Source: an uncultured Blautia sp. (GTDB lineage: Bacteria; Bacillota; Clostridia; Lachnospirales; Lachnospiraceae). Taken from it: a stretch of 36,916 nucleotides of DNA. The translations under genes were made by a program, and so were the position numbers. The DNA is taken from positions 1 to 36,916 of the forward strand of contig UQLX01000023.1 in NCBI GenBank assembly GCA_900541985.1. The letters are read 5' to 3'. The stretch's first letter is position 1. Every line of letters begins with the position of its first letter. The notes under the pieces were generated by a model. The model saw only the letters and a program-made list of their open reading frames with translations. It was not told the DNA's origin and did no database searches. Below are positions 8,210 through 15,842 of the stretch, piece after piece.

Positions 8210-8567
8210 AGCCCAGTCTTTCATAAAGCCGTCTGGCGGTTCCGTTTCCCTCACGGACCTCCAGATGGACCAGCTTTATCCCCTGCATCCCCGCTATACG
8301 AAGGACACTATCCACAAGGAACTGACCGATTCCTTCTTTCTGGCGGTCTTTTCTGACCGCCACATTCAGGATATCTCCCTCATCCAGCACAATCATCATG
8401 CTGCAGTAGCCAAGAATATGGTCTTTTTCCTCCACTACAAAAAACATGGTATCTTTTTTCATCAGATAGGTAAGAAAGCCTTCCCTTGTCCACGGTACCG
8501 AAAAAAGAGCTTCTTCGATATCCATAACCTGATCCAGATCCTCCACCAGCATTTCCCGAAAAGTCAT
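8133..8567 (-). CDS. rimI: RimI-type N-acetyltransferase
   Basis: This 144-residue GNAT-fold protein opens MTFREMLVEDLDQVMDIE. It carries the acetyl-CoA binding stretch ILNVAVRKDRQKEGIGQFL (about 67-85, with the Q/RxxGxG/A loop), VREGNGTARRLYERLGF, and the family end YYENPVENAVLM. RimI acetylates the N-terminus of ribosomal protein S18, or other proteins, in the cytosol. The ATG overlaps the tsaB stop by 4 bases (ATGA), as is usual for tsaE-tsaB-rimI clusters. Its 3' end overlaps the convergent yfhO-like gene by 77 bases, and no separate terminator is visible there. Confidence 0.92.
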   Translation of the reverse strand: MTFREMLVEDLDQVMDIEEALFSVPWTREGFLTYLMKKDTMFFVVEEKDHILGYCSMMIVLDEGDILNVAVRKDRQKEGIGQFLVDSVLRIAGMQGIKLVHLEVREGNGTARRLYERLGFKEDGLRKNYYENPVENAVLMTKTM

Positions 8568-9301
8568 TGTACTGCTTCCCCGCTTTCTGCCTGCAGACGG
8601 GCTTTTTCTCTTTCTGCCCGCTCTCTTTCCGCCTGAGAAACCCGGAGATAATCCGGCATGTGCTCCCGGGCAGTCTCATATCTACCTTCCTGATAATATA
8701 CCAGTCCCAGCGCCGCCACAGCAGCCGCTCTCTGTCTGTTTACATGAGCCGGTGCAAAAGAACAGGAGAACTCCGCTTTTTCCAGAATAATTTCACAGAA
8801 CACCGGAACACCGTCTCCCAGAAAAGTCACCTGCTGCCCGTATCCGTTCAGTTTTTCCAGAAGCTCCCCAACAGGAACTGCCATCTGATCTTCCACCACC
8901 TGAAGCTTATGCTCCTCAAAACGATAAATGCCCGTATACACCTGGTTTCTTCTTGCATCCATGATAGGGCAGATCAACCCCTGAACATCATAAAGATTAA
9001 AAGCCAGCGCTTCAACAGTAGGAACACTGATCAGCGGTTTTTCCAGAGCCAGCCCCAGCCCCTTGGCAGTTGCTGAACCGATACGAAGCCCGGTAAAAGA
9101 GCCGGGGCCGCCTGCCACAGCAATAGCATCAATAGTATTCAGATCCAGTTCTGTCATTTTTACCACCTCGTCCAGCATTGGAAGAAGTGTCTGCGAATGT
9201 GTTTTTTTATAATTTACCGAATATTCTGCAATCATGGTATCATCTTCTACAACTGCAACAGACGCTACGATACCGGAACTGTCCAGACCTAATATTTTCA
9301 T
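8564..9301 (-). CDS. tsaB: tRNA threonylcarbamoyladenosine biosynthesis protein TsaB
   Basis: TsaB is the inactive TsaD paralogue that scaffolds the TsaBDE complex for t6A37 formation. The 245 residues start MKILGLDSSG and include the family signature GGPGSFTGLRIG (about 65-76) and LICPIMDARRNQVY (about 110-123). It lies between tsaE (8 bases upstream) and rimI (4-base overlap). The C-terminal 25 residues are a charged Glu/Arg-rich tail (AERERAEREKARLQ) beyond the core fold, probably a short helix. Confidence 0.94.
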   Translation of the reverse strand: MKILGLDSSGIVASVAVVEDDTMIAEYSVNYKKTHSQTLLPMLDEVVKMTELDLNTIDAIAVAGGPGSFTGLRIGSATAKGLGLALEKPLISVPTVEALAFNLYDVQGLICPIMDARRNQVYTGIYRFEEHKLQVVEDQMAVPVGELLEKLNGYGQQVTFLGDGVPVFCEIILEKAEFSCSFAPAHVNRQRAAAVAALGLVYYQEGRYETAREHMPDYLRVSQAERERAEREKARLQAESGEAVQ

Positions 9302-9309
9302 TTTTCTCC

Positions 9310-9744
9310 CTACCTTTCTTCAATCTCCTCAATGGTGATCCGACGATAATCAAAGCCCTGTGCCAGATCCTTTTCGATGGTAACGGAAATTCTTTTTTCC
9401 GGAAGGATCTCACGGATCAGCTCCGCCCATTCGATCAGGCAGATTCCTTCGCCAAAAAAGTAATCGTCATAACCGATTTCTTCCATTTCCTCAATATCTC
9501 CGATACGATATACGTCAAAATGATAAAAGGGCAGACGTCCTTCCTCATATACCTGGACAATGGTAAAAGTCGGACTGCTGACTGCCTCTGTAATGCCAAG
9601 ACCTGCTGCCACCCCCTGAGTGAACACTGTTTTGCCTACGCCAAGATCACCATTCAGAGTATATACCTGTCCCGGCTTCGCTGTCTCCCCGATTTTTTTT
9701 CCTAATTCAAATGTCTCCTGCGGACTCCTCGTTTCTATTACCAT
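9310..9744 (-). CDS. tsaE: tRNA t6A biosynthesis ATPase TsaE
   Basis: TsaE is the small P-loop ATPase that drives the TsaBDE cycle. From the ATG at 9744 it has 144 residues: SPQETFELGKKIGE at the N-terminus, Walker A GDLGVGKT (about 33-40), SPTFTIVQVY, the HFDVYRI strand, and the late LIEWAE motif. The frame is open further upstream to 9915, but that part has no family similarity and would overlap the divergent cyclophilin gene. The chosen start has GGAAAGG about 7 bases upstream and gives the normal family length. First gene of the tsaE-tsaB-rimI unit. Confidence 0.95.
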   Translation of the reverse strand: MVIETRSPQETFELGKKIGETAKPGQVYTLNGDLGVGKTVFTQGVAAGLGITEAVSSPTFTIVQVYEEGRLPFYHFDVYRIGDIEEMEEIGYDDYFFGEGICLIEWAELIREILPEKRISVTIEKDLAQGFDYRRITIEEIEER

Positions 9745-9813
9745 TTCTGCACCTTTCCATAAATATTCCCGATTATTGTAAACCGTTATGATTTCCGTTC
9801 TTTTACTTATTCC

Positions 9814-9842
9814 TTGCGAAATTCTTCTTTGCATATTATAAT
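9814..9842 (+). promoter_or_regulatory. Promoter of the cyclophilin gene
   Basis: TTGCGA (9814-9819) and a consensus TATAAT (9837-9842) are 17 bases apart, about 48 bases before the ATG at 9890. The ribosome site AAAGGAGA lies just before the gene. This is a standard vegetative-type promoter. Confidence 0.7.
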
Positions 9843-9889
9843 AGAGCAAACAGGGAAAAACAATACTTTTCGTAAAAGGAGATAAAACT

Positions 9890-10408
9890 ATGGCAAATCC
9901 AGTTGTGACCATCACTATGGAAAATGGTGATGTAATGAAAGCAGAGCTTTATCCGGAGTTCGCTCCGAACACTGTAAACAATTTCATCAGCCTGGTAAAA
10001 AAAGGCTTTTATGACGGACTGATCTTCCACCGCGTAATCCAGGGCTTCATGATCCAGGGCGGATGTCCGGACGGAACCGGAATGGGCGGCCCGGGCTACA
10101 GCATCAAGGGCGAATTTGCACAGAATGGTGTTGCAAACAATCTTGCACATACACCGGGAGTTCTCTCCATGGCAAGAGCCATGCATCCGAACTCAGGCGG
10201 AAGCCAGTTCTTCATCATGCACAAAGCAGCGCCTCACCTTGACGGAAGCTATGCTGCTTTTGGCAAGATCACAGAAGGCATGGATGTGGTAAACCGCATT
10301 GCAGAAGAAGATACCGATTACAGCGACAGACCTCTGGACGATCAGGTTATGAAAACTGTGACCGTAGAAACCTTTGGTGTGGATTATCCGGAACCGGAGA
10401 AATGCTGA
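9890..10408 (+). CDS. Cyclophilin-type peptidyl-prolyl cis-trans isomerase
   Basis: This 172-residue cytosolic cyclophilin has no signal peptide. It shows FHRVIQGFMIQGG (about 45-57, with the catalytic Arg), GEFAQNG, GVLSMARA, the active-site NSGGSQFFIMH (about 103-113), and the HLDGSYAAFGKI loop (about 118-129). It speeds proline isomerisation during folding. It is monocistronic, with its own promoter (9814-9842) and a strong terminator (10445-10494). It is divergent from tsaE. Confidence 0.95.
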   Translation: MANPVVTITMENGDVMKAELYPEFAPNTVNNFISLVKKGFYDGLIFHRVIQGFMIQGGCPDGTGMGGPGYSIKGEFAQNGVANNLAHTPGVLSMARAMHPNSGGSQFFIMHKAAPHLDGSYAAFGKITEGMDVVNRIAEEDTDYSDRPLDDQVMKTVTVETFGVDYPEPEKC

Positions 10409-10444
10409 TCCGCTGACAGATAAACATCTTATAAGAATATAAGA

Positions 10445-10494
10445 AAGCCGGTACTTTTCTCCCCTTATATATCGGGAGACTGTACCGGCTTTTT
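10445..10494. terminator. Bidirectional terminator, cyclophilin / YigZ
   Basis: AAGCCGGTAC (10445-10454) pairs with GTACCGGCTT (10482-10491), and a second inner stem CTCCC/GGGAG (10459-10463 with 10474-10478) extends it. T5 follows on the plus strand and a run rich in T follows on the minus strand. It lies between two convergent genes and probably serves both. Confidence 0.85.
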
Positions 10495-10519
10495 CTGTTC
10501 TCATTCTCATTTTTTCATA

Positions 10520-11176
10520 TCAGTCTTCAAAGGTCATAACCTCTCCATCCAGAACGGCAAAATACAATTCTCTGTCTTTTTCCATCCGTGCTCTTCCATT
10601 GGTGCCTTCTGTAACGGCCTTCTGCACTGCATCCACATACTCTGACGGGATCAGAAGTTCCAGAACCACCTTATCTGTATACTCACTGTTCAGGATCGGA
10701 ATGTTTCTTTCTCCTGCAATATACTGGATCTTGCCAATCCCGGTATAATCTGTGGTCACCTTCAGAGCAATCCCCCGGCGTTTTTCAATAATCCGGCTGG
10801 CTGCCAGTCCTTCCTGTACCGCCTTGGAATAAGCGCGCACAAGACCTCCAGTGCCCAGAAGAACTCCTCCAAAATACCGTGTGACTACCACTGCCACATT
10901 ATAAATATCTTCTCCGAGGATCACATCCAGCATAGGACGGCCTGCCGTACCCGACGGTTCTCCATCGTCACTGCACCTGGTATACTCCCTGTTCAGGCCC
11001 ACTGAATACACAAAACAGTTATGCCTTGCATCCCAGTATTTTTTCTTCATTTCTTCCAGAAATGCCAGCGCCTCCTCCTCGGTCTTTACCGGACGAACCG
11101 TTGCGATAAATCTGGATTTCTTTTCTGTGATCTCACCAGTTCCGCCTTCCAGGACGGTCTTGTATGTTTCCAGCAT
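10520..11176 (-). CDS. yigZ: YigZ/IMPACT family protein
   Basis: This 218-residue protein has an N-terminal UPF0029 (Impact) domain with KKSRFIATVRPV, ARHNCFVY, CSDDGEPSGTAGRPML (about 62-77) and TRYFGGVLLGTGGLVRAY (about 91-108), and a small C-terminal DUF1949 ferredoxin-like domain. The eukaryotic relative IMPACT binds GCN1; the bacterial role is unclear, with nucleic-acid or ribosome contact proposed. The ATG at 11176 follows AAGGAGA by 6 bases; a longer frame to 11233 lacks a ribosome site and runs over a leader hairpin. Transcription probably starts from the consensus promoter at 11248-11276. A paired region around 11190-11225 in the leader (GCC...TGCC with GGCA...GGC) is imperfect. Confidence 0.9.
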   Translation of the reverse strand: MLETYKTVLEGGTGEITEKKSRFIATVRPVKTEEEALAFLEEMKKKYWDARHNCFVYSVGLNREYTRCSDDGEPSGTAGRPMLDVILGEDIYNVAVVVTRYFGGVLLGTGGLVRAYSKAVQEGLAASRIIEKRRGIALKVTTDYTGIGKIQYIAGERNIPILNSEYTDKVVLELLIPSEYVDAVQKAVTEGTNGRARMEKDRELYFAVLDGEVMTFED

Positions 11177-11247
11177 GTTTCTTCTCCTTATAGAAACAAA
11201 GCCCCCTGCCTTTTCGGGCAAGAGGCCTGACAACTTTTCTGATATTC

Positions 11248-11276
11248 ATTATACGGAAAGTCCGTAAATATGTCAA
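11248..11276 (-). promoter_or_regulatory. Full-consensus promoter with palindromic spacer, yigZ
   Basis: On the minus strand TTGACA (11271-11276) and TATAAT (11248-11253) both match consensus exactly, with 17-base spacing. The spacer carries a 15-base palindrome, TACGGAAAGTCCGTA on the plus strand (11252-11266), overlapping the -10. This is a typical place for a repressor operator. The -35 overlaps the stop codon of a gene remnant (11273-11275). Confidence 0.8.
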
Positions 11277-11403
11277 TCCCTGATGATCTTCCCATTCTCG
11301 TCAAACTCCATGACAGATACACCATCAAATCCATCGATCATATTGTGATAATCCGTAATATCCCGGCCCATAGCACTCACTGTATACAATCTTCTCTGAA
11401 AAA
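11273..11403 (-). pseudogene. C-terminal remnant of a SnoaL-like (NTF2-fold) protein
   Basis: In the frame shifted relative to the DUF3784 gene, about 40 codons read QRRLYTVSAMGRDITDYH, then NMIDGFDGVSVMEFDENG, then KIIRD and a stop at 11273. The DYHNMIDGFDGVS / EFDENGKI pattern is, from memory, the C-terminal end of SnoaL-like nuclear-transport-factor-2 family proteins common in clostridia. A stop codon lies just upstream in this frame and no N-terminal part is present, so it is a decayed fragment. It overlaps the last 27 or so codons of the DUF3784 gene. The family match needs a search. Confidence 0.5.
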
Positions 11404-11699
11404 CTGCTTTCTAATGGTTCCATATTTTTAACCAGCCATATCCCCCATGCAGCCAGGCATCCGATTCCCGGATACTTCATATCTATGACTATTCCCAGAA
11501 TAAACGGCAAGGACATAGCTGCCATTCTCTTTCCATACGCCCTGCACATGGCATCTTCATCGTGTTTCTTTCGGTCACCTTCAGGCTTCCTATTGTAACC
11601 GGACAAAAATCTGGCAGCCTTCCCTTTTGAGCTGTAAAAATATACCCCAAACAAAAGCATGAGTACTGCCATCACAAAGTCGAAAACCATATAGAACAT
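11325..11699 (-). CDS. DUF3784-like small membrane protein, C-terminus probably altered
   Basis: The 124 residues include an N-terminal membrane helix (about 5-22), then FLSGYNRKPEGDRKKHDEDA and AYGKRMAAM, then two further hydrophobic stretches (about 62-90). FLxGYN followed by a KxDEDAMC-type segment is the DUF3784 pattern; function unknown. The ribosome site AGGAGG is 8 bases before the ATG. After about residue 92 (NMEPLE) the reading frame runs over a SnoaL-like remnant in another frame, so the tail ending QYDRWI is probably not ancestral. This suggests a deletion that fused two genes out of frame. Confidence 0.6.
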   Translation of the reverse strand: MFYMVFDFVMAVLMLLFGVYFYSSKGKAARFLSGYNRKPEGDRKKHDEDAMCRAYGKRMAAMSLPFILGIVIDMKYPGIGCLAAWGIWLVKNMEPLESSFSEKIVYSECYGPGYYGLSQYDRWI

Positions 11700-11737
11700 C
11701 CCATACCTCCTCCTTCCGCCTGATGGATTCTAAGTTA

Positions 11738-11777
11738 TTTTGTTAATTTTTCAGTTTACACAAACAAATTAACAAAA
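11738..11777. repeat. AT-rich inverted repeat
   Basis: TTTTGTTAATTT (11738-11749) is perfectly complementary to AAATTAACAAAA (11766-11777) around a 16-base loop. It lies between the CPBP remnant and the DUF3784 gene. No clear T-run follows on the minus strand, so it may be a weak terminator or an operator. Confidence 0.45.
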
Positions 11778-11793
11778 ATTCTTTTTTCCGGTC

Positions 11794-12012
11794 TTAGGCC
11801 GTTTCTCGCAATTTTTCTTTCTGGACGTTCCTTCCCTTATACACAATAAATATTGCAGCCACAGCATAACACAATGCAAGCTCAATTCCAAACTCAGAGG
11901 TTATATACTGTGTATAGGATTTATTTACTGTCATTTTATCAAAAACAGACTGTACAAACAGATTATGGCTGGAATGAAGCACCACCGCAGGCCACATACT
12001 TCCGGCCTTCAT
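11794..12012 (-). pseudogene. C-terminal remnant of a CPBP intramembrane protease
   Basis: In the frame shifted from the C39 gene the codons read KAGSMWPAVVLHSSHNLFVQ, then a hydrophobic helix GIELALCYAVAAIFIVYKG and a stop at 11794. SxWPAVxLHSSHNLF is the last conserved motif (His/Asn) of CPBP (CAAX-protease/bacteriocin-processing, Abi) membrane proteins. The earlier EExxxR and FxxxH motifs are missing, so the piece cannot be active. It overlaps the last 16 codons of the C39-like gene, and the junction lies near 12005-12015. This fits a deletion that joined the two genes. Confidence 0.7.
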
Positions 12013-12880
12013 ACACCCAGCACTTCTGCATCTGCGGTTCCAACCGGTCAAATTCCCATTTTTTCCCGCTGTTGCTCCTGCTGAAGGGATCATTAATGAT
12101 CATCTGGCTTCCGGTATGTCCCCGCACAACAATAAAATGTCCGTTGTCTGTAAAATCTCCCGGTCCCATGGCACAGATGATCAGCCGCCCTTCATCCAGT
12201 TCTCTCTCCATTTCTGACAGTCCCATATAGGCAAACTGTGTGACCTCTACCCCGTATTCTTTCGCCATATCTTCCATGAACAGCCAGGAGGTTCCTTCGC
12301 CTTCCACATAATATCCCTCCTCCATGGCACGTCCTGCCAGCAGATCCGGAGTAAGGCTCTTATCCCTGGTGAGACTGTAAAGAACCATAGAAAGACAGGT
12401 TGGACCGCAGCCGGAAATCCCGATATTAGACTGTCCATAGGGAACATATCCCCACCGTTTGTCCCACTGTATAAAAAGCGGAACCTCTCTCCTGCTTTCA
12501 GACAGCGTGATTCCTCCGGATGGCTCTGCCGATGCCGTCAGACAGGACACTGCAAAATCCAATGCTTCCGGATTTCTTTTTAATGCCTCCAGAAAATCTG
12601 CAGGATACTTTTCTCTGTTTTGATCAACCTGTTCCCAGAGCTTTTCCTCTCGTGTTTTTTCTACGGGAGTAACTTCTATAACGACTGCCTTTGGAGGAAC
12701 GGAGGTCTCCTGAAACTGCCATTGTCCACACTTTTTCTGCAGAAAGATTCCCGCCGCCAAAATAAGAAAAACGGAGACTGTCATAATAACTCTCCGGTTC
12801 CTCTCTCTGATCCTGGCCTCCACCGCAGGGCTTTTGGGACGTTTTTTTTCGGATAAATCTGATTTATTCCCTTTTTTCAA
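11963..12880 (-). CDS. Membrane-anchored C39-like cysteine peptidase
   Basis: This 305-residue protein has a Lys/Arg-rich N-terminus, one membrane helix (about 31-47) and an extracytoplasmic domain. The papain-like C39_2 fold is marked by IQWDKRWG (oxyanion Gln about 138), SGCGPTCLSMVL (catalytic Cys about 158), NGHFIVVRG (His) and INDPF (Asp). Such proteins are common in clostridia with unknown substrates. The start is TTG at 12880, 8 bases after AAGGGGG. The last residues YVACGGASFQP are translated from CPBP-protease sequence in a different frame, so the natural C-terminus, soon after QKCWVYE, has been replaced; the catalytic part looks intact. Confidence 0.85.
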   Translation of the reverse strand: MKKGNKSDLSEKKRPKSPAVEARIRERNRRVIMTVSVFLILAAGIFLQKKCGQWQFQETSVPPKAVVIEVTPVEKTREEKLWEQVDQNREKYPADFLEALKRNPEALDFAVSCLTASAEPSGGITLSESRREVPLFIQWDKRWGYVPYGQSNIGISGCGPTCLSMVLYSLTRDKSLTPDLLAGRAMEEGYYVEGEGTSWLFMEDMAKEYGVEVTQFAYMGLSEMERELDEGRLIICAMGPGDFTDNGHFIVVRGHTGSQMIINDPFSRSNSGKKWEFDRLEPQMQKCWVYEGRKYVACGGASFQP

Positions 12881-13056
12881 AGTATGATCCCCCTTGCCCG
12901 TTTCTTATGCTTCGGTCAAAGCTAAATTTCTCTTTTGTGTAACGATTAGTACCATAAAAATACTCCCTGCTGTAGTCTTAATTCTGCAGCGGATATGGAA
13001 ATTACAATATTTTTGAAATTTTCTGCTATACTAAGTGTGAAGTTTTTATTTTGGGG

Positions 13057-13085
13057 TTTATTTACGATTTTTTATTTGATATAAT
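13057..13085 (+). promoter_or_regulatory. Candidate promoter of the penicillin-binding protein
   Basis: TATAAT (13080-13085) lies 26 bases before the ATG at 13112, with a poor -35 (TTTATT, 13057-13062) 17 bases upstream. The ribosome site AAAGGAGGA is strong. A second possible -10, TATACT, lies upstream at about 13027. Which one is used cannot be decided by eye. Confidence 0.35.
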
Positions 13086-13111
13086 AAAACGGATTATAAA
13101 GGAGGAAGATC

Positions 13112-15763
13112 ATGAATTACGGTAAAAAATCAGTCTCAAAAAAACGAAATTCTCTGATTTCCCGTACGGCCATGATGGGAAAACGCGCACATGTTTCTTT
13201 CATCAGAGTCCTGTTTGTGTCTCTGATTACTTTGTGTGTGATCATAGGCTGCATAGGTATCGGAGCATTTCGAGGGATCATAGACAATGCCCCTGATGTG
13301 GATGACGTGGATATCTCCCCTCTGGGATATGCAACTTTTCTGTATGACGGTGACGGAAATCAGCTTCGTAAACTTACTGCCCCGGACTCCAACCGTCTGC
13401 CCGTTTCCATTGACAAAATTCCTGTGGACCTGCAGCATGCAGTCGTTGCTATTGAGGATGAACGTTTTTACGAACACAACGGAATCGACGTAAGAGGTAT
13501 CCTCCGTGCTTTCGTAAAAAATATAACCTCCGGTGGTCTTTCCGAAGGTGCCAGTACCATCACTCAGCAGCTTCTGAAAAACAATGTTTTCACCAACTGG
13601 ACTAACGAGTCCACCTGGCTGGAGCGATTCACCCGTAAATTCCAGGAACAGTATCTGGCAATTCAGATTGAAGAAAAGATCCAGGACAAAAATATCATTC
13701 TGGAGAATTATCTGAACACCATCAACCTTGGAGCAGGAGCCTACGGAGTACAGGCAGCTTCCAAGCAGTATTTCAACAAAGACGTCTGGGACCTGAACCT
13801 TTCCGAATGTGCTACCCTGGCCGGTATTACTCAGAATCCGACTCAGTTCAATCCTATCGAACATCCGGAAGCAAATGCCAGAAGACGTAAAGAAGTTCTG
13901 AACCATATGCTGGAGCAGCAGTACATCACTCAGGAGCAATATGATCAGGTGATCAATGATAATGTCTATGAGGAGATCCAGGCGGCTCAGGCAGTGCAGG
14001 CGGAAACCGCAGATACTATTTACAGCTATTTTGAAGATGAGCTTATCGATCAGGTGATCAGTGACCTGATGAACATTAAAGGCTACACCAGGATTCAGGC
14101 TCAGAACCTGGTATACAGCGGAGGTCTGGAGATCCATACGACACAGGATCAGCATATCCAGAGTATCCTTGATGAAGAATATGCCAACCCGGAAAACTAT
14201 CCTGAGAACACACAGTACGCGCTGGATTATGCGCTGACTGTCAAAAATCCTCAGGGGGAAGAAGTAAACTACAGTAAAGAAATGATGAATCTTTACTTCC
14301 AGAATGAAGATCCGGAATTTGATCTTCTGTTTTCCTCTCAGGAAGAAGGTCAGAGCTATGTAGACCGTTATAAGCAGTCTATCCTGGCAGACGGAAGCAC
14401 AGTTGTCGCAGAACGCGTAAACTTTGCTCCTCAGCCCCAGTCTTCTATGAGCATCATTGACCAGCATACCGGCTATGTCAAAGCCATCGTAGGCGGACGT
14501 GGAGAAAAAACAGCCAGCCTTACACTGAACCGTGCAACAGATACCACCAGGCAGCCCGGTTCCACCTTTAAGATCGTATCCACCTACGCCCCCGCCCTGA
14601 ATGAAAAGGGAATGACACTTGCAACCACCTTTGAGGATGAGCCTTACAATTATCCGGACGGATCTCCTGTGGAAAATGCTTCCAAATCCTACGGAGGAAC
14701 CACAACCATCCGGAGAGCTATCCAGAGTTCTATCAATGTTGTTGCAGTCAAATGTCTGGAGGAAGTAACTCCTGAGCTGGGACTTCAATATCTGGATAAC
14801 TTTGGATTTACCACTCTGGCTCATGGAACCGAAGCGGACATAGATGAAAACGGTACCATCTGGTCCGATGCCAATCTTCCTATGGCTCTCGGCGGTCTGA
14901 CCCATGGTGTTACAAACGTTGAACTGTGCGCTGCTTATGCGGCAATCGCCAACCAGGGAAATTACATTGAGCCTCTGTACTACACCAAGATTCTGGATCA
15001 CAATGGAAACGTTCTGATTGAAAAAACCTCTGCCGGACGTTCTGTCATCAAAGAAAGCACTGCATGGCTCCTCACCAGTGCCATGGAGGATGTTGTAAAG
15101 CATGGAACAGGAACTGCCTGCCAGCTCGATAACATGACAGTTGCCGGAAAAACAGGTACTACGGATGATTACAATGACCTCTGGTTTGTAGGATACAGTC
15201 CTTATTATACTTGTGCTGTATGGTCCGGATTTGACAATAATGAAAAGCTTCCGGATGACTACTCCCGTGAGTTCCATAAAAATCTGTGGAAAAAGGTTAT
15301 GACCCGTGTTCATGACGGACTCCCGGACAAAGACTTTGAAATGCCGTCCACTGTAGAAAAGATCAGTATCTGTGCAGAAACTGGTCTGCTGCCAAGAGCA
15401 GGCTGCGATGTAATCACGGAATATTTTGACATCGGAGATGTTCCCACGGATTACTGTGATCAGCATTTCTATGAACCGGAGCCGGAAATCCCGGAATATA
15501 ACTATGAGGAAACAATAATACCGGAACCTTCTGCTGCACCGGAAGATCCCAATGCGGTTCCTGAAAACCCCAACGCAGGCGGCGAAGATCCCAATGCAGG
15601 CGGCGAGGATCCCAACGCAGGCGGTGAGGATCCCAATGCAGGCGGTGAAGACCCCAACGCAGGCGGCGAAGATCCCAATGCAGGCGGCGAAGCCCCCAAT
15701 GCAGGCGGTGAAGATCCCAATACCGGCACGGAAGGAAACGGCGGCGAAATCATTTATGAATAA
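13112..15763 (+). CDS. Class A penicillin-binding protein (PBP1A type)
   Basis: This bifunctional peptidoglycan glycosyltransferase/transpeptidase has 883 residues. A cytoplasmic basic tail and one membrane helix (about 31-55) come first. The GT51 domain has AIEDERFYEHNG (catalytic Glu about 115), GASTITQQLLKN and NLGAGAYGVQAASKQYF. In the transpeptidase domain the serine nucleophile lies in STFK (about 484-487), followed by SIN (540-542) and KTG (680-682). After FYEPEPEIPEYNYEE the C-terminus is a low-complexity tail of nine heptapeptides (EDPNAGG consensus), probably an extracytoplasmic spacer. It is transcribed alone and ends at the bidirectional terminator shared with the ROK kinase gene. 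Confidence 0.96.
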   Translation: MNYGKKSVSKKRNSLISRTAMMGKRAHVSFIRVLFVSLITLCVIIGCIGIGAFRGIIDNAPDVDDVDISPLGYATFLYDGDGNQLRKLTAPDSNRLPVSIDKIPVDLQHAVVAIEDERFYEHNGIDVRGILRAFVKNITSGGLSEGASTITQQLLKNNVFTNWTNESTWLERFTRKFQEQYLAIQIEEKIQDKNIILENYLNTINLGAGAYGVQAASKQYFNKDVWDLNLSECATLAGITQNPTQFNPIEHPEANARRRKEVLNHMLEQQYITQEQYDQVINDNVYEEIQAAQAVQAETADTIYSYFEDELIDQVISDLMNIKGYTRIQAQNLVYSGGLEIHTTQDQHIQSILDEEYANPENYPENTQYALDYALTVKNPQGEEVNYSKEMMNLYFQNEDPEFDLLFSSQEEGQSYVDRYKQSILADGSTVVAERVNFAPQPQSSMSIIDQHTGYVKAIVGGRGEKTASLTLNRATDTTRQPGSTFKIVSTYAPALNEKGMTLATTFEDEPYNYPDGSPVENASKSYGGTTTIRRAIQSSINVVAVKCLEEVTPELGLQYLDNFGFTTLAHGTEADIDENGTIWSDANLPMALGGLTHGVTNVELCAAYAAIANQGNYIEPLYYTKILDHNGNVLIEKTSAGRSVIKESTAWLLTSAMEDVVKHGTGTACQLDNMTVAGKTGTTDDYNDLWFVGYSPYYTCAVWSGFDNNEKLPDDYSREFHKNLWKKVMTRVHDGLPDKDFEMPSTVEKISICAETGLLPRAGCDVITEYFDIGDVPTDYCDQHFYEPEPEIPEYNYEETIIPEPSAAPEDPNAVPENPNAGGEDPNAGGEDPNAGGEDPNAGGEDPNAGGEDPNAGGEAPNAGGEDPNTGTEGNGGEIIYE
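15542..15730 (+). repeat. Nine 21-bp tandem repeats encoding EDPNAGG
   Basis: Nine in-frame 21-bp units encode EDPNAVP, ENPNAGG, five EDPNAGG, EAPNAGG and EDPNTGT. The central units differ only at a few wobble positions (GAA/GAG, GAT/GAC, AAT/AAC, GGC/GGT), a sign of recent unit duplication. Copy number should vary between strains by slippage or unequal exchange without breaking the frame. Confidence 0.95.
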
Positions 15764-15773
15764 GTCCCTATAA

Positions 15774-15816
15774 AAAAGGTAGTGTGGTAAGCAAAATGCT
15801 TATTACACTACCTTTT
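15774..15816. terminator. Bidirectional terminator, PBP / ROK kinase
   Basis: A 20-bp stem (AAAAGGTAGTGTGGTAAGCA, 15774-15793, with 15797-15816; one G-T pair) closes a 3-base loop, with A-rich and T-rich flanks on either side. It lies between the two convergent stop codons. Confidence 0.88.
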
Positions 15817-15842
15817 CTATTAAATCTTTCAATCCATCCAAA

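Noticed and set aside
13136..15466. A 776-codon open frame on the minus strand
   Set aside because: It lies wholly opposite the PBP gene, has no ribosome site or family motifs, and follows from the codon bias of the real gene.
15542..15730. CRISPR-like or regulatory repeat array
   Set aside because: The units abut without spacers, keep a 21-bp period in frame and encode heptapeptides of the PBP tail.
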